In this document: piece after piece, positions 1 through 8,754 of the stretch
How the letters are laid out: the number at the start of each line of letters is the position of its first letter
Position numbering within the stretch: position 1 is the first letter of the stretch
DNA from: Lederbergia galactosidilytica
Lineage (GTDB): Bacteria; Bacillota; Bacilli; Bacillales; Bacillaceae_C
DNA: 64,000 bases
Reading direction: 5' to 3'
Assembly: GCF_017873565.1 (NCBI RefSeq)
Contig: NZ_JAGGKH010000014.1
Span: 1-64,000 of the forward strand
Program-made: the position numbers and the translations under genes
The notes under the pieces: generated by a model
The model's database searches: none
The model's input: the letters and a program-made list of their open reading frames with translations, nothing else
Told to the model about the DNA's origin: nothing

Positions 1-299
1 CAACCTATCATATAGTGAGTAAAAAAATGGGAAGTATGCTTCATTCAAGAAACCGAAGAGGCTTCGCTCACACCACCTTATGTACAAGGGATTTTGCTTT
101 TTCTTTTTACATGCTTAAGTTTTGGGAAATTTCTTCATGTTTGCTTTTGTGGAAAAGGGGCGGAGCTACGCGAAAGGATTTCAACCTATCATATAGTGAG
201 TAAAAAAATGGGAAGTATGCTTCATTCAAGAAACCGAAGAGGCTTCGCTCACACCACCTTATGTACAAGGGATTTTACTTTCTTTTTATATGCTTAGGT
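1..299. repeat. 181-bp tandem repeat, about 1.65 copies, cut by the window edge
   Basis: Bases 1-118 recur almost unchanged at 182-299, an offset of 181. Each copy carries the stretch gaggcttcgctcac. The short ORFs that could be drawn here are the same reading of the repeat in two frames, so I treat them as non-coding. The linker motif (ggggcggagct) and the gcttcgctcac motif reappear at 8764-8855, so this belongs to a dispersed family. The left end lies outside the window. Confidence 0.8.
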
Positions 300-414
300 T
301 GTGAGCATACTCCCATGATTTTGAAAAAAACCTTTCGGAATGGTTGATTTCACTGGCCTCACGAATTAAACTAGTGGAATGATTTAATAGAATGAACGGC
401 TTTAGGAGGAAAAG

Positions 415-1314
415 ATGAAACAAACGAATCAAACAACACCGTCTATTATATTTCCACTGGTCATTTCTATTATCGCCATATCTTTTGCGGCGATTTTTGT
501 GAAATGGTCTAGTGCTCCTTCCACGATTCTAAGCATGTACCGAATGTTAATGGCGAGTGCGCTTTTAGTGCCGATTGTATGGAAGAAAAGAGCTGAATTT
601 CAAAAGTTATCTAGAAAAGATTGGCTACTGCTTGTATGTTCTGGCCTGTTTCTCGCGTTGCATTTTGCTCTTTGGTTTGGCTCGCTAAAATTAACAACAG
701 TAGCAAGTTCCACGATTATTTTAGCCTTGCAGCCTCTTGTCGCCTTAATCGGTGGTTTTCTACTATATAAAGAACGAGTAGCAGGTTCCACGATACTAAT
801 GATGATGATTGCATTTGTTGGAGTCGTGATGGTAGGATGGGGCGATATTACTGTGGGAAAAATGGCCTTGATTGGGGATGTTCTATCATTTTTATGTGTG
901 ATCGCTGTTGTATGTTATTTACTAATTGGTCAGAATGTAGTTAAGAAATTTTCGCATTGGGTCTATAGCTTTAGTGTTTTTCTGATCGCTGGTTTATTTC
1001 TTGCACTCTACAATGTAATGGCAGGTATCCCATTAGTAGATTATCCGCGGAAAGAATGGGGCATTTTCTTCTTGTTGGCCATTTTCCCCACGTTGGCTCA
1101 TTTGATCTATAATTGGTTATTGAACTATGTGAATTCTACTACGATTTCGATGACGATTTTAGGTGAACCAGTTGGTGCTACAATATTAGCAGCCATTTTA
1201 TTAAAAGAACAAATAACCGAATGGCAAATCCTTGGCGGTCTACTTGTACTATTGGGAGTCTTTTTCTTTTTGATAAAACAAAGAAAACGAGTCAAATATA
1301 AGTATGAGGGCTAG
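415..1314 (+). CDS. DMT-family transporter with two EamA domains
   Basis: This 299-residue, very hydrophobic protein has about ten predicted membrane helices in two homologous halves (roughly residues 10-140 and 155-290), the layout of the EamA/RhaT drug-metabolite transporters. Each half has a typical motif: 'SSTIILALQPLVA' in the first and 'STTISMTILGEPVGATI' in the second. The C-terminus is a short basic cytoplasmic tail. Family members export amino acids, metabolites or drugs; the substrate cannot be told from sequence. An AGGAGG ribosome site lies 5 bases before the ATG, and a terminator follows at 1386. It appears to be monocistronic. Confidence 0.88.
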   Translation: MKQTNQTTPSIIFPLVISIIAISFAAIFVKWSSAPSTILSMYRMLMASALLVPIVWKKRAEFQKLSRKDWLLLVCSGLFLALHFALWFGSLKLTTVASSTIILALQPLVALIGGFLLYKERVAGSTILMMMIAFVGVVMVGWGDITVGKMALIGDVLSFLCVIAVVCYLLIGQNVVKKFSHWVYSFSVFLIAGLFLALYNVMAGIPLVDYPRKEWGIFFLLAIFPTLAHLIYNWLLNYVNSTTISMTILGEPVGATILAAILLKEQITEWQILGGLLVLLGVFFFLIKQRKRVKYKYEG

Positions 1315-1385
1315 ATTCAGTTAACTTGAAAACTATGATTCAGAATCAGTGTCTGAGATTAGAAGTCTATTAAGATAGAATTTTG

Positions 1386-1416
1386 AGAATCCTCCATTTG
1401 ATGGGGGATTCTTTAC
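1386..1416 (+). terminator. Rho-independent terminator after the EamA transporter gene
   Basis: The inverted repeat gaatcctcc / gggggattc is followed by a short T-rich tail, about 70 bases after the stop codon. Confidence 0.7.
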
Positions 1417-1564
1417 TTTAAGTGAGCGAAAAGTTGAGATTCCTTCTCATATTAATATCTATTAATGGAATCTTTATAAACCTTCATATTCCTTTAATAC
1501 GTGTTTTACGTTAGAGGTTTATGCTTAAGATGCTAGAAAATAAATGATTTCGGGAGGGGTACAA

Positions 1565-3061
1565 TTGAACAAAGGATTATCGATTGCTTTATTATCAACT
1601 ATGTTGATCGGGACGACGCTAGGAACGTCTCCTGTCTCCGCGGAAACACAGGAAAAAAACAACCAAATTAAAAATGTTATCTTTATGATAGGAGATGGGA
1701 TGGGACCATCTTATACGACGGCATATCGTTACCTTAAAGATGACCAAAGTACTGTGGAAATGGAGGACACTGGGTTTGATCCTTATCTAGTAGGTATGCA
1801 ATCTGTCTATTCGGCAGATCCATTTTATGATGGAAAACAAGATGATGAAAAAGAAAATATTACCGATTCTGCGGCAGCAGCTACTTCGATGTCATCTGGT
1901 ATAAAAACTTATAATGGAGCAATTGCGGTTGATCTAGAACAAGAGGATACTGAGACTGTCCTTGAAGTGGCGAAAGCAAAGGGAAAATCAACAGGTTTAG
2001 TAGCAACTTCCGAAATCAATCATGCTACACCAGCTGCTTATGCTTCACATGAGCATTCCCGAAAAAATTATAGTGAAATTGCCGATGATTATTTTGATGA
2101 CTTAGTGAACGGAAAACATAAAGTAGATGTTTTGCTCGGTGGTGGCATAGATTACTTTGAGAGAAAAGATCGTAATCTTGCTCAAGATTTTGAAAAAGAT
2201 GGCTATCAATATGTTAAAACAACGGATGAACTTTTAAAGGCTGATGGTGAACAAATTTTAGGTTTATTTGCACCTATTGGGTTAGAAAAAGCAATCGATC
2301 GTCCACAAGAACAACCATCTTTAGAGCAAATGACAACTAAAGCAATTGACGTGTTAAGCAAAAATGAAAATGGCTTTTTTCTAATGATAGAAGGAAGTCA
2401 AATTGATTGGGCTGGACATGATAATGATATTGTTGGGGCTATGAGTGAGATGGAGGATTTTGAAAAAGCTTTTAATAAAGCCATTGAATTTGCCAAAGAG
2501 GATCAACATACTTTAGTCGTTGCAACAGCGGATCACTCTACTGGTGGCCTTTCGATTGGAGCGAATGATGTAGGATTTTGGGATGTTGATGTCATTAAAG
2601 CAGCCAAGCATACACCTGATTATATGACTCGTTTGATCGTAGAAAAGGAAGAAGATATTCAAACGGTCTTAACCGAAAATATCGATTTTGATGTCACGGA
2701 AGAAGAAGTAAAATCTGTACAAGCGGCTATTGATAATGCTTCAAAGGAAGATCTCTTTACTGAGGTAGATAATGCGATTGAACATATCTTTGATGAAAGG
2801 TCTGGTACAGGTTGGACAACTGGAGGTCACACTGGCGAGGATGTGCCGGTTTATGCTTATGGACCTGGCGCTGAAATGTTTGCCGGAAAAATTGACAACA
2901 CTGATAATGCGAAAAACCTCTTCCAAATTCTTGGCGCATCATCTAGTGAAGGTGCAGAATTAGCCGATACAGCGACAAATTATCCAGCTAGTATCTTTGG
3001 AGGATTCTTCATTTTAGCGGTGGGTGGATGGTTACTGTACCGCAATAAAACGGTCCATTAA
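1565..3061 (+). CDS. Secreted alkaline phosphatase with a sortase-like C-terminal tail
   Basis: This 498-residue metal-dependent phosphomonoesterase belongs to the PhoA family. Visible motifs are 'FMIGDGMGPS' (metal Asp, about residue 44), 'TDSAAAATS' (nucleophile Ser about 102), 'MIEGSQIDWAGHDND', 'ATADHSTGG' and 'TGGHTGEDVPVYAYGPG'. It has a signal peptide ending near 'SPVSAETQ'. I chose the TTG at 1565 because the GGGAGGGG ribosome site at 1551-1558 lies inside any longer reading from the ATG at 1544. The C-terminus has LADTATNYP, a hydrophobic segment and a basic end, as in cell-wall sorting signals. The sortase gene next downstream makes wall anchoring plausible, but the usual Pro of LPxTA is Ala here. 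Likely induced by phosphate limitation (inference). Confidence 0.9.
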   Translation: MNKGLSIALLSTMLIGTTLGTSPVSAETQEKNNQIKNVIFMIGDGMGPSYTTAYRYLKDDQSTVEMEDTGFDPYLVGMQSVYSADPFYDGKQDDEKENITDSAAAATSMSSGIKTYNGAIAVDLEQEDTETVLEVAKAKGKSTGLVATSEINHATPAAYASHEHSRKNYSEIADDYFDDLVNGKHKVDVLLGGGIDYFERKDRNLAQDFEKDGYQYVKTTDELLKADGEQILGLFAPIGLEKAIDRPQEQPSLEQMTTKAIDVLSKNENGFFLMIEGSQIDWAGHDNDIVGAMSEMEDFEKAFNKAIEFAKEDQHTLVVATADHSTGGLSIGANDVGFWDVDVIKAAKHTPDYMTRLIVEKEEDIQTVLTENIDFDVTEEEVKSVQAAIDNASKEDLFTEVDNAIEHIFDERSGTGWTTGGHTGEDVPVYAYGPGAEMFAGKIDNTDNAKNLFQILGASSSEGAELADTATNYPASIFGGFFILAVGGWLLYRNKTVH

Positions 3062-3090
3062 TAGGAGAGAGGTCCCCTTATTTTTTAAGA

Positions 3091-3288
3091 GATGTTCAAA
3101 AAGATCCGGTAAAAATGACACTGCAAGATATATGATCTACGACTAATATCGCCATGTCCTAGGTCAGTACAACATACGCAAGTTCGCTCTCGAACTTTCA
3201 ACGTAATAGATGTTCTAGTGTTGGACGATTGCAATTTAAATCAAAATAGTCGTCGACTTAGTCCATTTTATCCATCTTTTTGAACGTG
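3091..3288. repeat. MITE-like element with GATGTTCAAA terminal inverted repeats
   Basis: Left end gatgttcaaaaagat (3091-3105) is matched by the inverted right end atctttttgaac (3274-3285). The interior has no ORF. A relative with the same ends but a different interior lies at 19970-20151. It separates the phosphatase and sortase genes. Confidence 0.6.
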
Positions 3289-3339
3289 TACTTCAAGGTA
3301 GCTATTCCTATGCTTTGACATAAAAGGGTGATGAATGAA

Positions 3340-3969
3340 ATGAAAAGAATTGCTATTCTCCTCATTATAATAGGGCTAGGAGTAGTTGGCTGGAATGGAT
3401 TTCAATTTTGGCAACAATCAACCGTTATCATAAAGGACCCTGAACTAGCCAAATCAATTGATAAACAGTGGGAGCAAACGACCAAAGAACCGGCACTTCT
3501 CTTTGCGGAAACAGAAGGAGTTGAGACTGCCAAGAAAGTAGCTCAAGATTATGAGGAAGGCCAGCAGGTAGGTGAGTTTGTTATTCCAAAATTAGGAACG
3601 GTATATCCATTATTTTGGGGAACAAGTGCCAATACATTAAAGCTGGGAATTGGCATGTATGATACTGCTTTTACAAGTACGCCTTTTGAAAAGCGTCATA
3701 CCGCAATTGCTGGGCATCGAGACACGACTTTTCAAGGTCTTGATCAGCTTTCTGAAGGAGACCGACTATATGTAATGATGGATCAATTGAAATACACATA
3801 CCAGATTCGAAAAACATGGATTACTGATGCTCAGGACCAATCTATCCTTGTAGAAAAGGAAAATCCGACACTCACACTTACAACTTGCTATCCTTTCGAT
3901 TATATCGGTCTAGCCCCAGACCGATATATTGTTCAAGCAGAACTGATCGATCAAAAAGAGATAAAGTAA
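3340..3969 (+). CDS. Class D sortase
   Basis: A membrane-anchored transpeptidase of about 210 residues that cleaves a sorting signal in exported proteins and joins them to the peptidoglycan. One N-terminal helix ('IAILLIIIGLGVVGWNGFQ') precedes the sortase barrel. The catalytic triad is visible as His in 'AIAGHRDTTF', Cys in 'LTLTTCYPF' and Arg in 'APDRYIV'. Length and motifs fit class D enzymes of Bacillus, which prefer LPxTA-type signals. Possible starts are GTG 3328, ATG 3331 and ATG 3340; AAGGGTG at 3324-3330 is best spaced for 3340. The preceding alkaline phosphatase has the only candidate sorting tail I found in this window, so it is the likely substrate (inference). Confidence 0.88.
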   Translation: MKRIAILLIIIGLGVVGWNGFQFWQQSTVIIKDPELAKSIDKQWEQTTKEPALLFAETEGVETAKKVAQDYEEGQQVGEFVIPKLGTVYPLFWGTSANTLKLGIGMYDTAFTSTPFEKRHTAIAGHRDTTFQGLDQLSEGDRLYVMMDQLKYTYQIRKTWITDAQDQSILVEKENPTLTLTTCYPFDYIGLAPDRYIVQAELIDQKEIK

Positions 3970-3970
3970 C

Positions 3971-4203
3971 GAGGCTGGGACATAATTAAAATGCTAATCC
4001 TCAAAAGCGAATATTGCATTACCTTAGCGAAGGAAATATACGTAGACTCCTGCGGGAAGTAAGAGTTCGACAAGACCCCGGAAGGCGAAGCCTGAGGAGG
4101 ATTGACACTCGCCTGAGGAAAGCGAAGTATATTTCCGGAGTGGGTTATTTTCACACTAATAGTTCGGACTTTACTTAAGCGTAAACACTTTTGTCCCAGC
4201 CTC
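3971..4203. repeat. 233-bp intergenic repeat with perfect GAGGCTGGGACA terminal inverted repeats
   Basis: The 12-base end gaggctgggaca (3971-3982) is exactly inverted as tgtcccagcctc (4192-4203). The interior carries hairpin-rich blocks such as actcctgcgggaagtaagag and gaccccggaaggcgaagcc. Elements with these ends are common between genes in Bacillaceae (general knowledge). It has no ORF and starts immediately after the sortase stop, so the transcript may end in its fold. Confidence 0.8.
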
Positions 4204-4467
4204 TCTTTCTATTCCCGCCTACCATCCTTGTTCCCCCTCAAGTCCTACATTAGAAGGTTTTCTGCCTGTTACTTCGTAATAATCTTAGCTCTCTCCACTG
4301 TACCATTCGGGAAAACGAAAATCTAATTCCCCCCTTTAGATACAATTCTCTATCTTTGAAATAAAAATCTAAAAATAGAGGGACCTAATTTGGTTTTGAT
4401 GGAACTATTAAAGCGATTTTGTCGTATAATGATTATACCTATTTATAGAGAAGACAGGGGGGATACT

Positions 4468-5046
4468 ATGGGGAGGAAAAATGTCTATATTCTATTAACA
4501 GATACGGGCACTGTTCTTAATAGATTAATAAAATTTTACACAAAACAACCTTATAATCACGCATCAATAGGTTTTGATATAAATTTATCCGAAGTTTATA
4601 GTTTTGGTAGAAAAACAGCAAGCAATCCTTTTGTGGCGGGTTTTGCCAAAGAAGACATAAAAGAGAATTTATTTAGGCAAGCGGGTTGTGCCATTTATTC
4701 CTTGGTTGTAACGGAAGAGCAGTGGGCAAGAATGAATCGATTTATCCGAGATATTGAAGCGCGGGAGGAAGAGTATCGTTACAACTTATTTGGACTAGTA
4801 GGAGTTATGCTTCGTAAGCCAATTAATAGGAGAAATGCTTTCTTTTGTTCTCAATTTGTTGCATATGTACTGAAAGAGTGCAATATCTTTCAGTTTGACC
4901 GACCTATATCATTAGTAGCACCGAATGATTTTCTAGAAATACCGGAACTCAAACTAATCTATCAGGGACAATTAAGCGATTATCCTAATCAAGAAATGAA
5001 TGAAAAAATAGTTAAATCTGTTCCATTTATTACTATAGATATGTAA
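4468..5046 (+). CDS. YiiX/YebB-like permuted NlpC/P60 cysteine hydrolase
   Basis: A 192-residue protein with the permuted papain-like layout: the catalytic His comes first ('YNHASIGFD', about residue 35) and the Cys later ('AFFCSQFVAYVL', about residue 130). Relatives are amidase/peptidase-like enzymes acting on cell wall peptides or lipids, or of unknown substrate. I chose ATG 4468 because of the strong CAGGGGGGAT site at 4456-4465. A longer reading from 4390 would add 26 residues with no ribosome site. No signal peptide is visible, so it is probably cytoplasmic. A strong terminator follows, so it is probably a single-gene unit. Confidence 0.75.
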   Translation: MGRKNVYILLTDTGTVLNRLIKFYTKQPYNHASIGFDINLSEVYSFGRKTASNPFVAGFAKEDIKENLFRQAGCAIYSLVVTEEQWARMNRFIRDIEAREEEYRYNLFGLVGVMLRKPINRRNAFFCSQFVAYVLKECNIFQFDRPISLVAPNDFLEIPELKLIYQGQLSDYPNQEMNEKIVKSVPFITIDM

Positions 5047-5096
5047 CTTGCAATTATTAAAAAACTATTATAATAAGAATACAGGGAAATATAAAA

Positions 5097-5140
5097 GAAC
5101 GGACTCTGATCGAGAAATGGTCAGAGTCCGTTCTTCTTTA
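5097..5140 (+). terminator. Strong Rho-independent terminator
   Basis: Perfect 13-base stem gaacggactctga / tcagagtccgttc with an 11-base loop and a T-rich tail, 50 bases after the hydrolase stop. Confidence 0.85.
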
Positions 5141-5445
5141 TCTCGCATTAACTGGTAGTAAGACCCCCACCTTAAGAATTCGAGAGAAAACAAGAATTAT
5201 AAATGAGGGTCAACTGAAAGTCAAAAGCGCGATGGGATCAGGCCTGCATGACGCAGGTTACAAAGGTGTTACGACGTACGAGGAAGTGCAAGGGAAGTGA
5301 CAGGATGTCGCGATTTGACCTTGTCAACAGGACGTTGGTCAGAACAGCGTTGCGCCAGGAGGGCGCGAATTTAGCTGTTCATCCACTTGATCCTTACTTT
5401 TTCAGTAGAAGATGAAAAAAAGTCTCCACTGAATGAAGTTTCACC
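5141..5445. repeat. Structured intergenic repeat with CAGGA-loop hairpin modules, copy 1
   Basis: Shares its start (cgcattaactggnagtaagac), an internal block (aagaattcgagagaaaacaa) and its end (gaatgaantttcac) with 50682-50898. Inside lie small perfect hairpins with CAGGA at the loop: gacaggatgtc (5299-5309), caacaggacgttg (5325-5337) and gcgccaggagggcgc (5352-5366). The number and stem sequence of modules differ between copies. No coding potential is seen. It abuts the stop of the converging transporter gene. Confidence 0.75.
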
Positions 5446-6930
5446 TTATCCTTCTTTTTGAATTTCATTTGTTGTATCCGCTGGTTTTGCTCGGTATACA
5501 ATGAATGCCAAAAGAACAGCTACGATGGACATCGCAAAAGCAATAAAATAGACAAGTTCTACCCCCGTTACCATAGCTTGATTGATGGTAGCGGGATCCT
5601 TCGGGTTTGCTGCATTTTGTAAAAAGTGAAGTTGTTTCGCATTCATAATACTGATAAAAACAGAAACTCCAATAGCACCACCGACAGGCTGTAAGGTAGA
5701 CATGACAGCCGTTCCGTGTGGGTATAGCTGCTTAGGCAGTTGATTCAGACCGTTTGTCTCTGCTGGCATCATAATGGCTGAAACAGATAGCATCAGCAAA
5801 ATATAGCCCAGAATGACAACCCATAAAGGGGTATCAGTTGTTAGTCTGCTCATCATAAACATCGTCCCGCTTAGAACAATCGTCGCGGGAATCATAAGGA
5901 GACGAGGACCAAATTTATCAAACAAAGCGCCCATAAACGGAGACATTATTCCATTTAAAATACTTCCTGGTAAAAGAATTAAACCAGCTGTAGCGGCTGT
6001 TAGAGCTAAAGGACCTTGCATATAGATCGGCAAAATAATCTCAGAAGCAAACATCGACATAATAATGATTAGGAACATAATAACGGCATGTGTATACATA
6101 GGATACTTGAAAACCCGTAAATCCATTACAGGTTCCTCTAATTTTAATTGCCGCCATGCAAAAAGAATAATGCCAATGATCCCGACGATTATGAAACTAT
6201 ACACAAGCGGATTCGCGAATCCAGCTTCACTTTCCCCGACTGCACTGAAACCATAAATAATCGCACCAAAGCCAATCGTTGAAAACAGGATAGAGAAGAA
6301 ATCAATTTTAGGTTTCGTCACCTCTGACACATTGATTAAGAATTTATAGGCAAAGGCAATGGAAAAAATGGCAAAAGGAAGAACCGTAATGAATAAATAG
6401 CGCCAACCTAAATATTCAACAATTACACCTGATAAAGTCGGTCCAATAGCAGGCGCAAACATCATCACAAGACCGACGAGCCCCATGATTTTTCCACGCT
6501 TATGAGGTGGATAAATTAATAAAAATACATTAAAAATGATTGGCATTAATAATCCTGTTCCTACGGCTTGAGTTAATCGTCCAACTAGTAAAATAGGAAA
6601 GGATGTAGCGATCGCGCTGATTGCTGTACCAATCGTGAAAATGATCATAGTACCTAGAAACAGTTGTCTCGTTGTAAACCATTGTAATAATAAAGCGGAG
6701 ATCGGAATGACAACACCCATTACCAACATAAAACCAGTTGCCATCCACTGGACAGTTGGTAAAGTAATACCAAATTCCTTCATTAAGGTTGTTAAAGCAA
6801 TATTTAGTAATGTTTCATTTAAAATCGCAAAAAAGGCACCAATGATCAGTGAAAGCATGATGGGCAATGTTTTTACATTAGGATCATCTACTAGGTATTC
6901 ATATTTCTTTGCTTGATTATTTTTTTCCAT
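5446..6930 (-). CDS. DHA2-type MFS multidrug efflux transporter
   Basis: A 494-residue integral membrane protein with about 14 predicted helices, the layout of the EmrB/QacA (DHA2) group of proton-drug antiporters such as LmrB/MdrB-like pumps. Family features include 'NETLLNIALTTLMKEF', 'TVQWMATGFMLVMGV', the motif C-like 'VGLVMMFAPAIGPTLSGVI' and a C-terminal basic tail. The ATG is preceded by AAGGAG at good spacing. It is monocistronic and ends against an intergenic repeat. The drug range cannot be predicted; no regulator gene of the MarR or TetR type is adjacent. Confidence 0.88.
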   Translation of the reverse strand: MEKNNQAKKYEYLVDDPNVKTLPIMLSLIIGAFFAILNETLLNIALTTLMKEFGITLPTVQWMATGFMLVMGVVIPISALLLQWFTTRQLFLGTMIIFTIGTAISAIATSFPILLVGRLTQAVGTGLLMPIIFNVFLLIYPPHKRGKIMGLVGLVMMFAPAIGPTLSGVIVEYLGWRYLFITVLPFAIFSIAFAYKFLINVSEVTKPKIDFFSILFSTIGFGAIIYGFSAVGESEAGFANPLVYSFIIVGIIGIILFAWRQLKLEEPVMDLRVFKYPMYTHAVIMFLIIIMSMFASEIILPIYMQGPLALTAATAGLILLPGSILNGIMSPFMGALFDKFGPRLLMIPATIVLSGTMFMMSRLTTDTPLWVVILGYILLMLSVSAIMMPAETNGLNQLPKQLYPHGTAVMSTLQPVGGAIGVSVFISIMNAKQLHFLQNAANPKDPATINQAMVTGVELVYFIAFAMSIVAVLLAFIVYRAKPADTTNEIQKEG

Positions 6931-7409
6931 TAAAAAACTCCTTCAATCTAAATTTTGAACAAATACTTGTGTTCGAAGCAGACGGAAGGAGTGCCTATTA
7001 TGAAAATATATATCGTTCGACTTAAACTAAACGAAAAGTTTCCCTGTATTCACCTTTTTTAGACAAACTCATCCCAACTTCTCTACACACAAGTAGAGTG
7101 ATTTCCCTATTCAATTAGGTTAGAAATCGAAATGAAAGAATGTCATTTGAGAAACGCCTCCGTAAAAAGATAGAGTAATCGTAACATCTCTTTTTTAGAA
7201 TAGCAAGAGCTTTTTTATGAGAAACCTGGTCGAGAAGAGAAAAGTTGTGGATCACTGAAACAATGAAGTTTTAAAAAATAACGGTCGCAAGCCCCTTGGA
7301 AAATATTGGAATGATTTTAAGCTATCGATAAAAAGTCCTCACTAAGCAGTTTTTGAAACTAAACCGTTCATTCTTCGTATATACAAGATAAAGAAAGGTT
7401 GTGAGGATA
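6931..7409. other. Intergenic stretch, no convincing gene
   Basis: Holds the upstream region of the transporter on the minus strand and of the AIM24 gene on the plus strand. One 20-codon ORF at 7000-7062 (+) has a GGAAGGAG site but no recognisable content. A small hairpin ctctac/gtagag is at 7081-7100. Confidence 0.4.
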
Positions 7410-8102
7410 ATGACGAAATATTCAATTGAAGAATTTCTAAAACAAACAGAGCAGGAAGAGAAAGGCGAAGGATTATTCGAACTGGAAACTCCTCGGCTTT
7501 TAGAAGTGAATCTTGAAAAACAAGTATGGGCTAAATCGGGCTCCATGGTTGCCTATGAGGGACAGATTAAGTTTGAACGTGAGGGCCTATTAGAACATGG
7601 ACTTGGCAAAACATTCAAAAAAGCATTCACAGGCGAAGGAGCTTCTTTAATGAAAGCGACTGGTCAAGGAAAGTTGTATCTGGCAGATACAGGGAAAAAG
7701 GTGATTATTTTGCACCTACAAAATGATGTTATTTTTGTAAATGGAAACGACCTATTAGCTTTTGAACCAAGTGTAAAATGGGATATTAAATTAATGAAAC
7801 GGGTTGCCGGGATGATGGCTGGAGGCTTATTCAATATCCGCTGCGAAGGGACAGGCATGATCGCGATTACGACTCATTATGAGCCACTAACAATAAGGGT
7901 TACACCTGGAGAGCCAGTAATCACGGATCCAAATGCGACCGTTGCTTGGTCAGGGAGTTTACAACCGACAATTCAAACAGATATTACACTTAAAACCTTC
8001 TTAGGAAGAGGAAGCGGTGAATCGATTCAAATGAAATTTGAAGGCGAGGGATTTGTCGTTGTCCAACCATATGAAGAGGTATGGATGAACTCAAATAGCT
8101 AA
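7410..8102 (+). CDS. AIM24 family protein
   Basis: A protein of about 230 residues from the AIM24 family (beta-rich, related to the tubby-like/TerD-type fold), of unsettled bacterial function. Family features are the central 'VWAKSGSMVAYEGQIKFER', the glycine-rich 'MMAGGLFNIRCEGTGMIAI' and the terminal 'MKFEGEGFVVVQPYEE'. It has no signal peptide or membrane span. The GTG at 7401 overlaps the ribosome site region, so ATG 7410 is preferred but not certain. It stands alone, with no operon partner. Confidence 0.8.
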   Translation: MTKYSIEEFLKQTEQEEKGEGLFELETPRLLEVNLEKQVWAKSGSMVAYEGQIKFEREGLLEHGLGKTFKKAFTGEGASLMKATGQGKLYLADTGKKVIILHLQNDVIFVNGNDLLAFEPSVKWDIKLMKRVAGMMAGGLFNIRCEGTGMIAITTHYEPLTIRVTPGEPVITDPNATVAWSGSLQPTIQTDITLKTFLGRGSGESIQMKFEGEGFVVVQPYEEVWMNSNS

Positions 8103-8587
8103 GGAAATGACTATTAAAATAATCTACGGGGGCGTATATACTTGTTCTTTTTGGTGTAATCGTTCCCTTCCTTCCTTAGTTGAAATATGAGATTAAGCAA
8201 AAATTTACCTGATATACATCTAAAAAATGCACGAAAACAGTCGGTCCGCTAAAGGTTTATTCCTAATTGCTTTTAAAACTTCTTTACACTTAAAAAGCTT
8301 CCTTATCTAATATGTGCCCCTTTGGCTATGCCTTAACCATTTACTTTACGTCTTTTTAGTTAGTTAAAAAGCATGGATTTGCTTTAAAACAACATCCTTA
8401 AAAATTCTCCCCTAATTCTCCCCTGTTCAGAGATATTATGACTTTTGAATTTAAATCGGATAAAAAGTACTGTAAATAATAGATTAAAACAAATGAAATT
8501 AGTAGAATAGTACTATGCAGTATATATGTCTTTAAAACTGAATTTCCATTTCGCTAGATTAATTTATAATGAAGTGGGGGTATTTTT
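8103..8587. other. AT-rich intergenic region
   Basis: No supported ORF, repeat or structured RNA found on either strand. It presumably holds the promoter of the following Spo0E-like gene. Confidence 0.4.
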
Positions 8588-8749
8588 ATTAATAAATTAA
8601 AGGATGAAATAGAAATATTAAGAAGGAAAATGTATGAAAAATATGAAAGGGATCCACATGATCCAGAGATATTAATCATCTCTCAAATGTTGGACGAGCT
8701 TTTAAATGATTTACAGTCCAAACGAAATAAAAACGATTCATCGATCTAA
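8588..8749 (+). CDS. Spo0E-family aspartyl-phosphate phosphatase with a probable ATT start
   Basis: A 53-residue protein with the Spo0E signature: a helix rich in charged residues ('KDEIEILRRKMYEKYE'), then 'HDPEILIISQMLDELLN', where SQxLDxLLN is the family's diagnostic helix. Such proteins dephosphorylate Spo0A~P and hold back sporulation. No ATG, GTG or TTG lies in frame before the motif except ATG 8630, which would cut off the first helix. A GTGGGGG site at 8574-8580 is correctly spaced for ATT 8588, so I propose a non-canonical start. It lies in a gap between unrelated genes and is easily missed. Confidence 0.7.
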   Translation: MNKLKDEIEILRRKMYEKYERDPHDPEILIISQMLDELLNDLQSKRNKNDSSI

Positions 8750-8754
8750 ATCCT

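Noticed and set aside
15-297. Two overlapping ORFs of 62 and 67 residues at the left end
   Set aside because: They are readings of the same tandem repeat in two frames, with no ribosome sites and no family.
7000-7062. 20-codon ORF with good SD
   Set aside because: No conserved pattern, no structure and no link to a neighbour; kept only as a remark in the intergenic entry.
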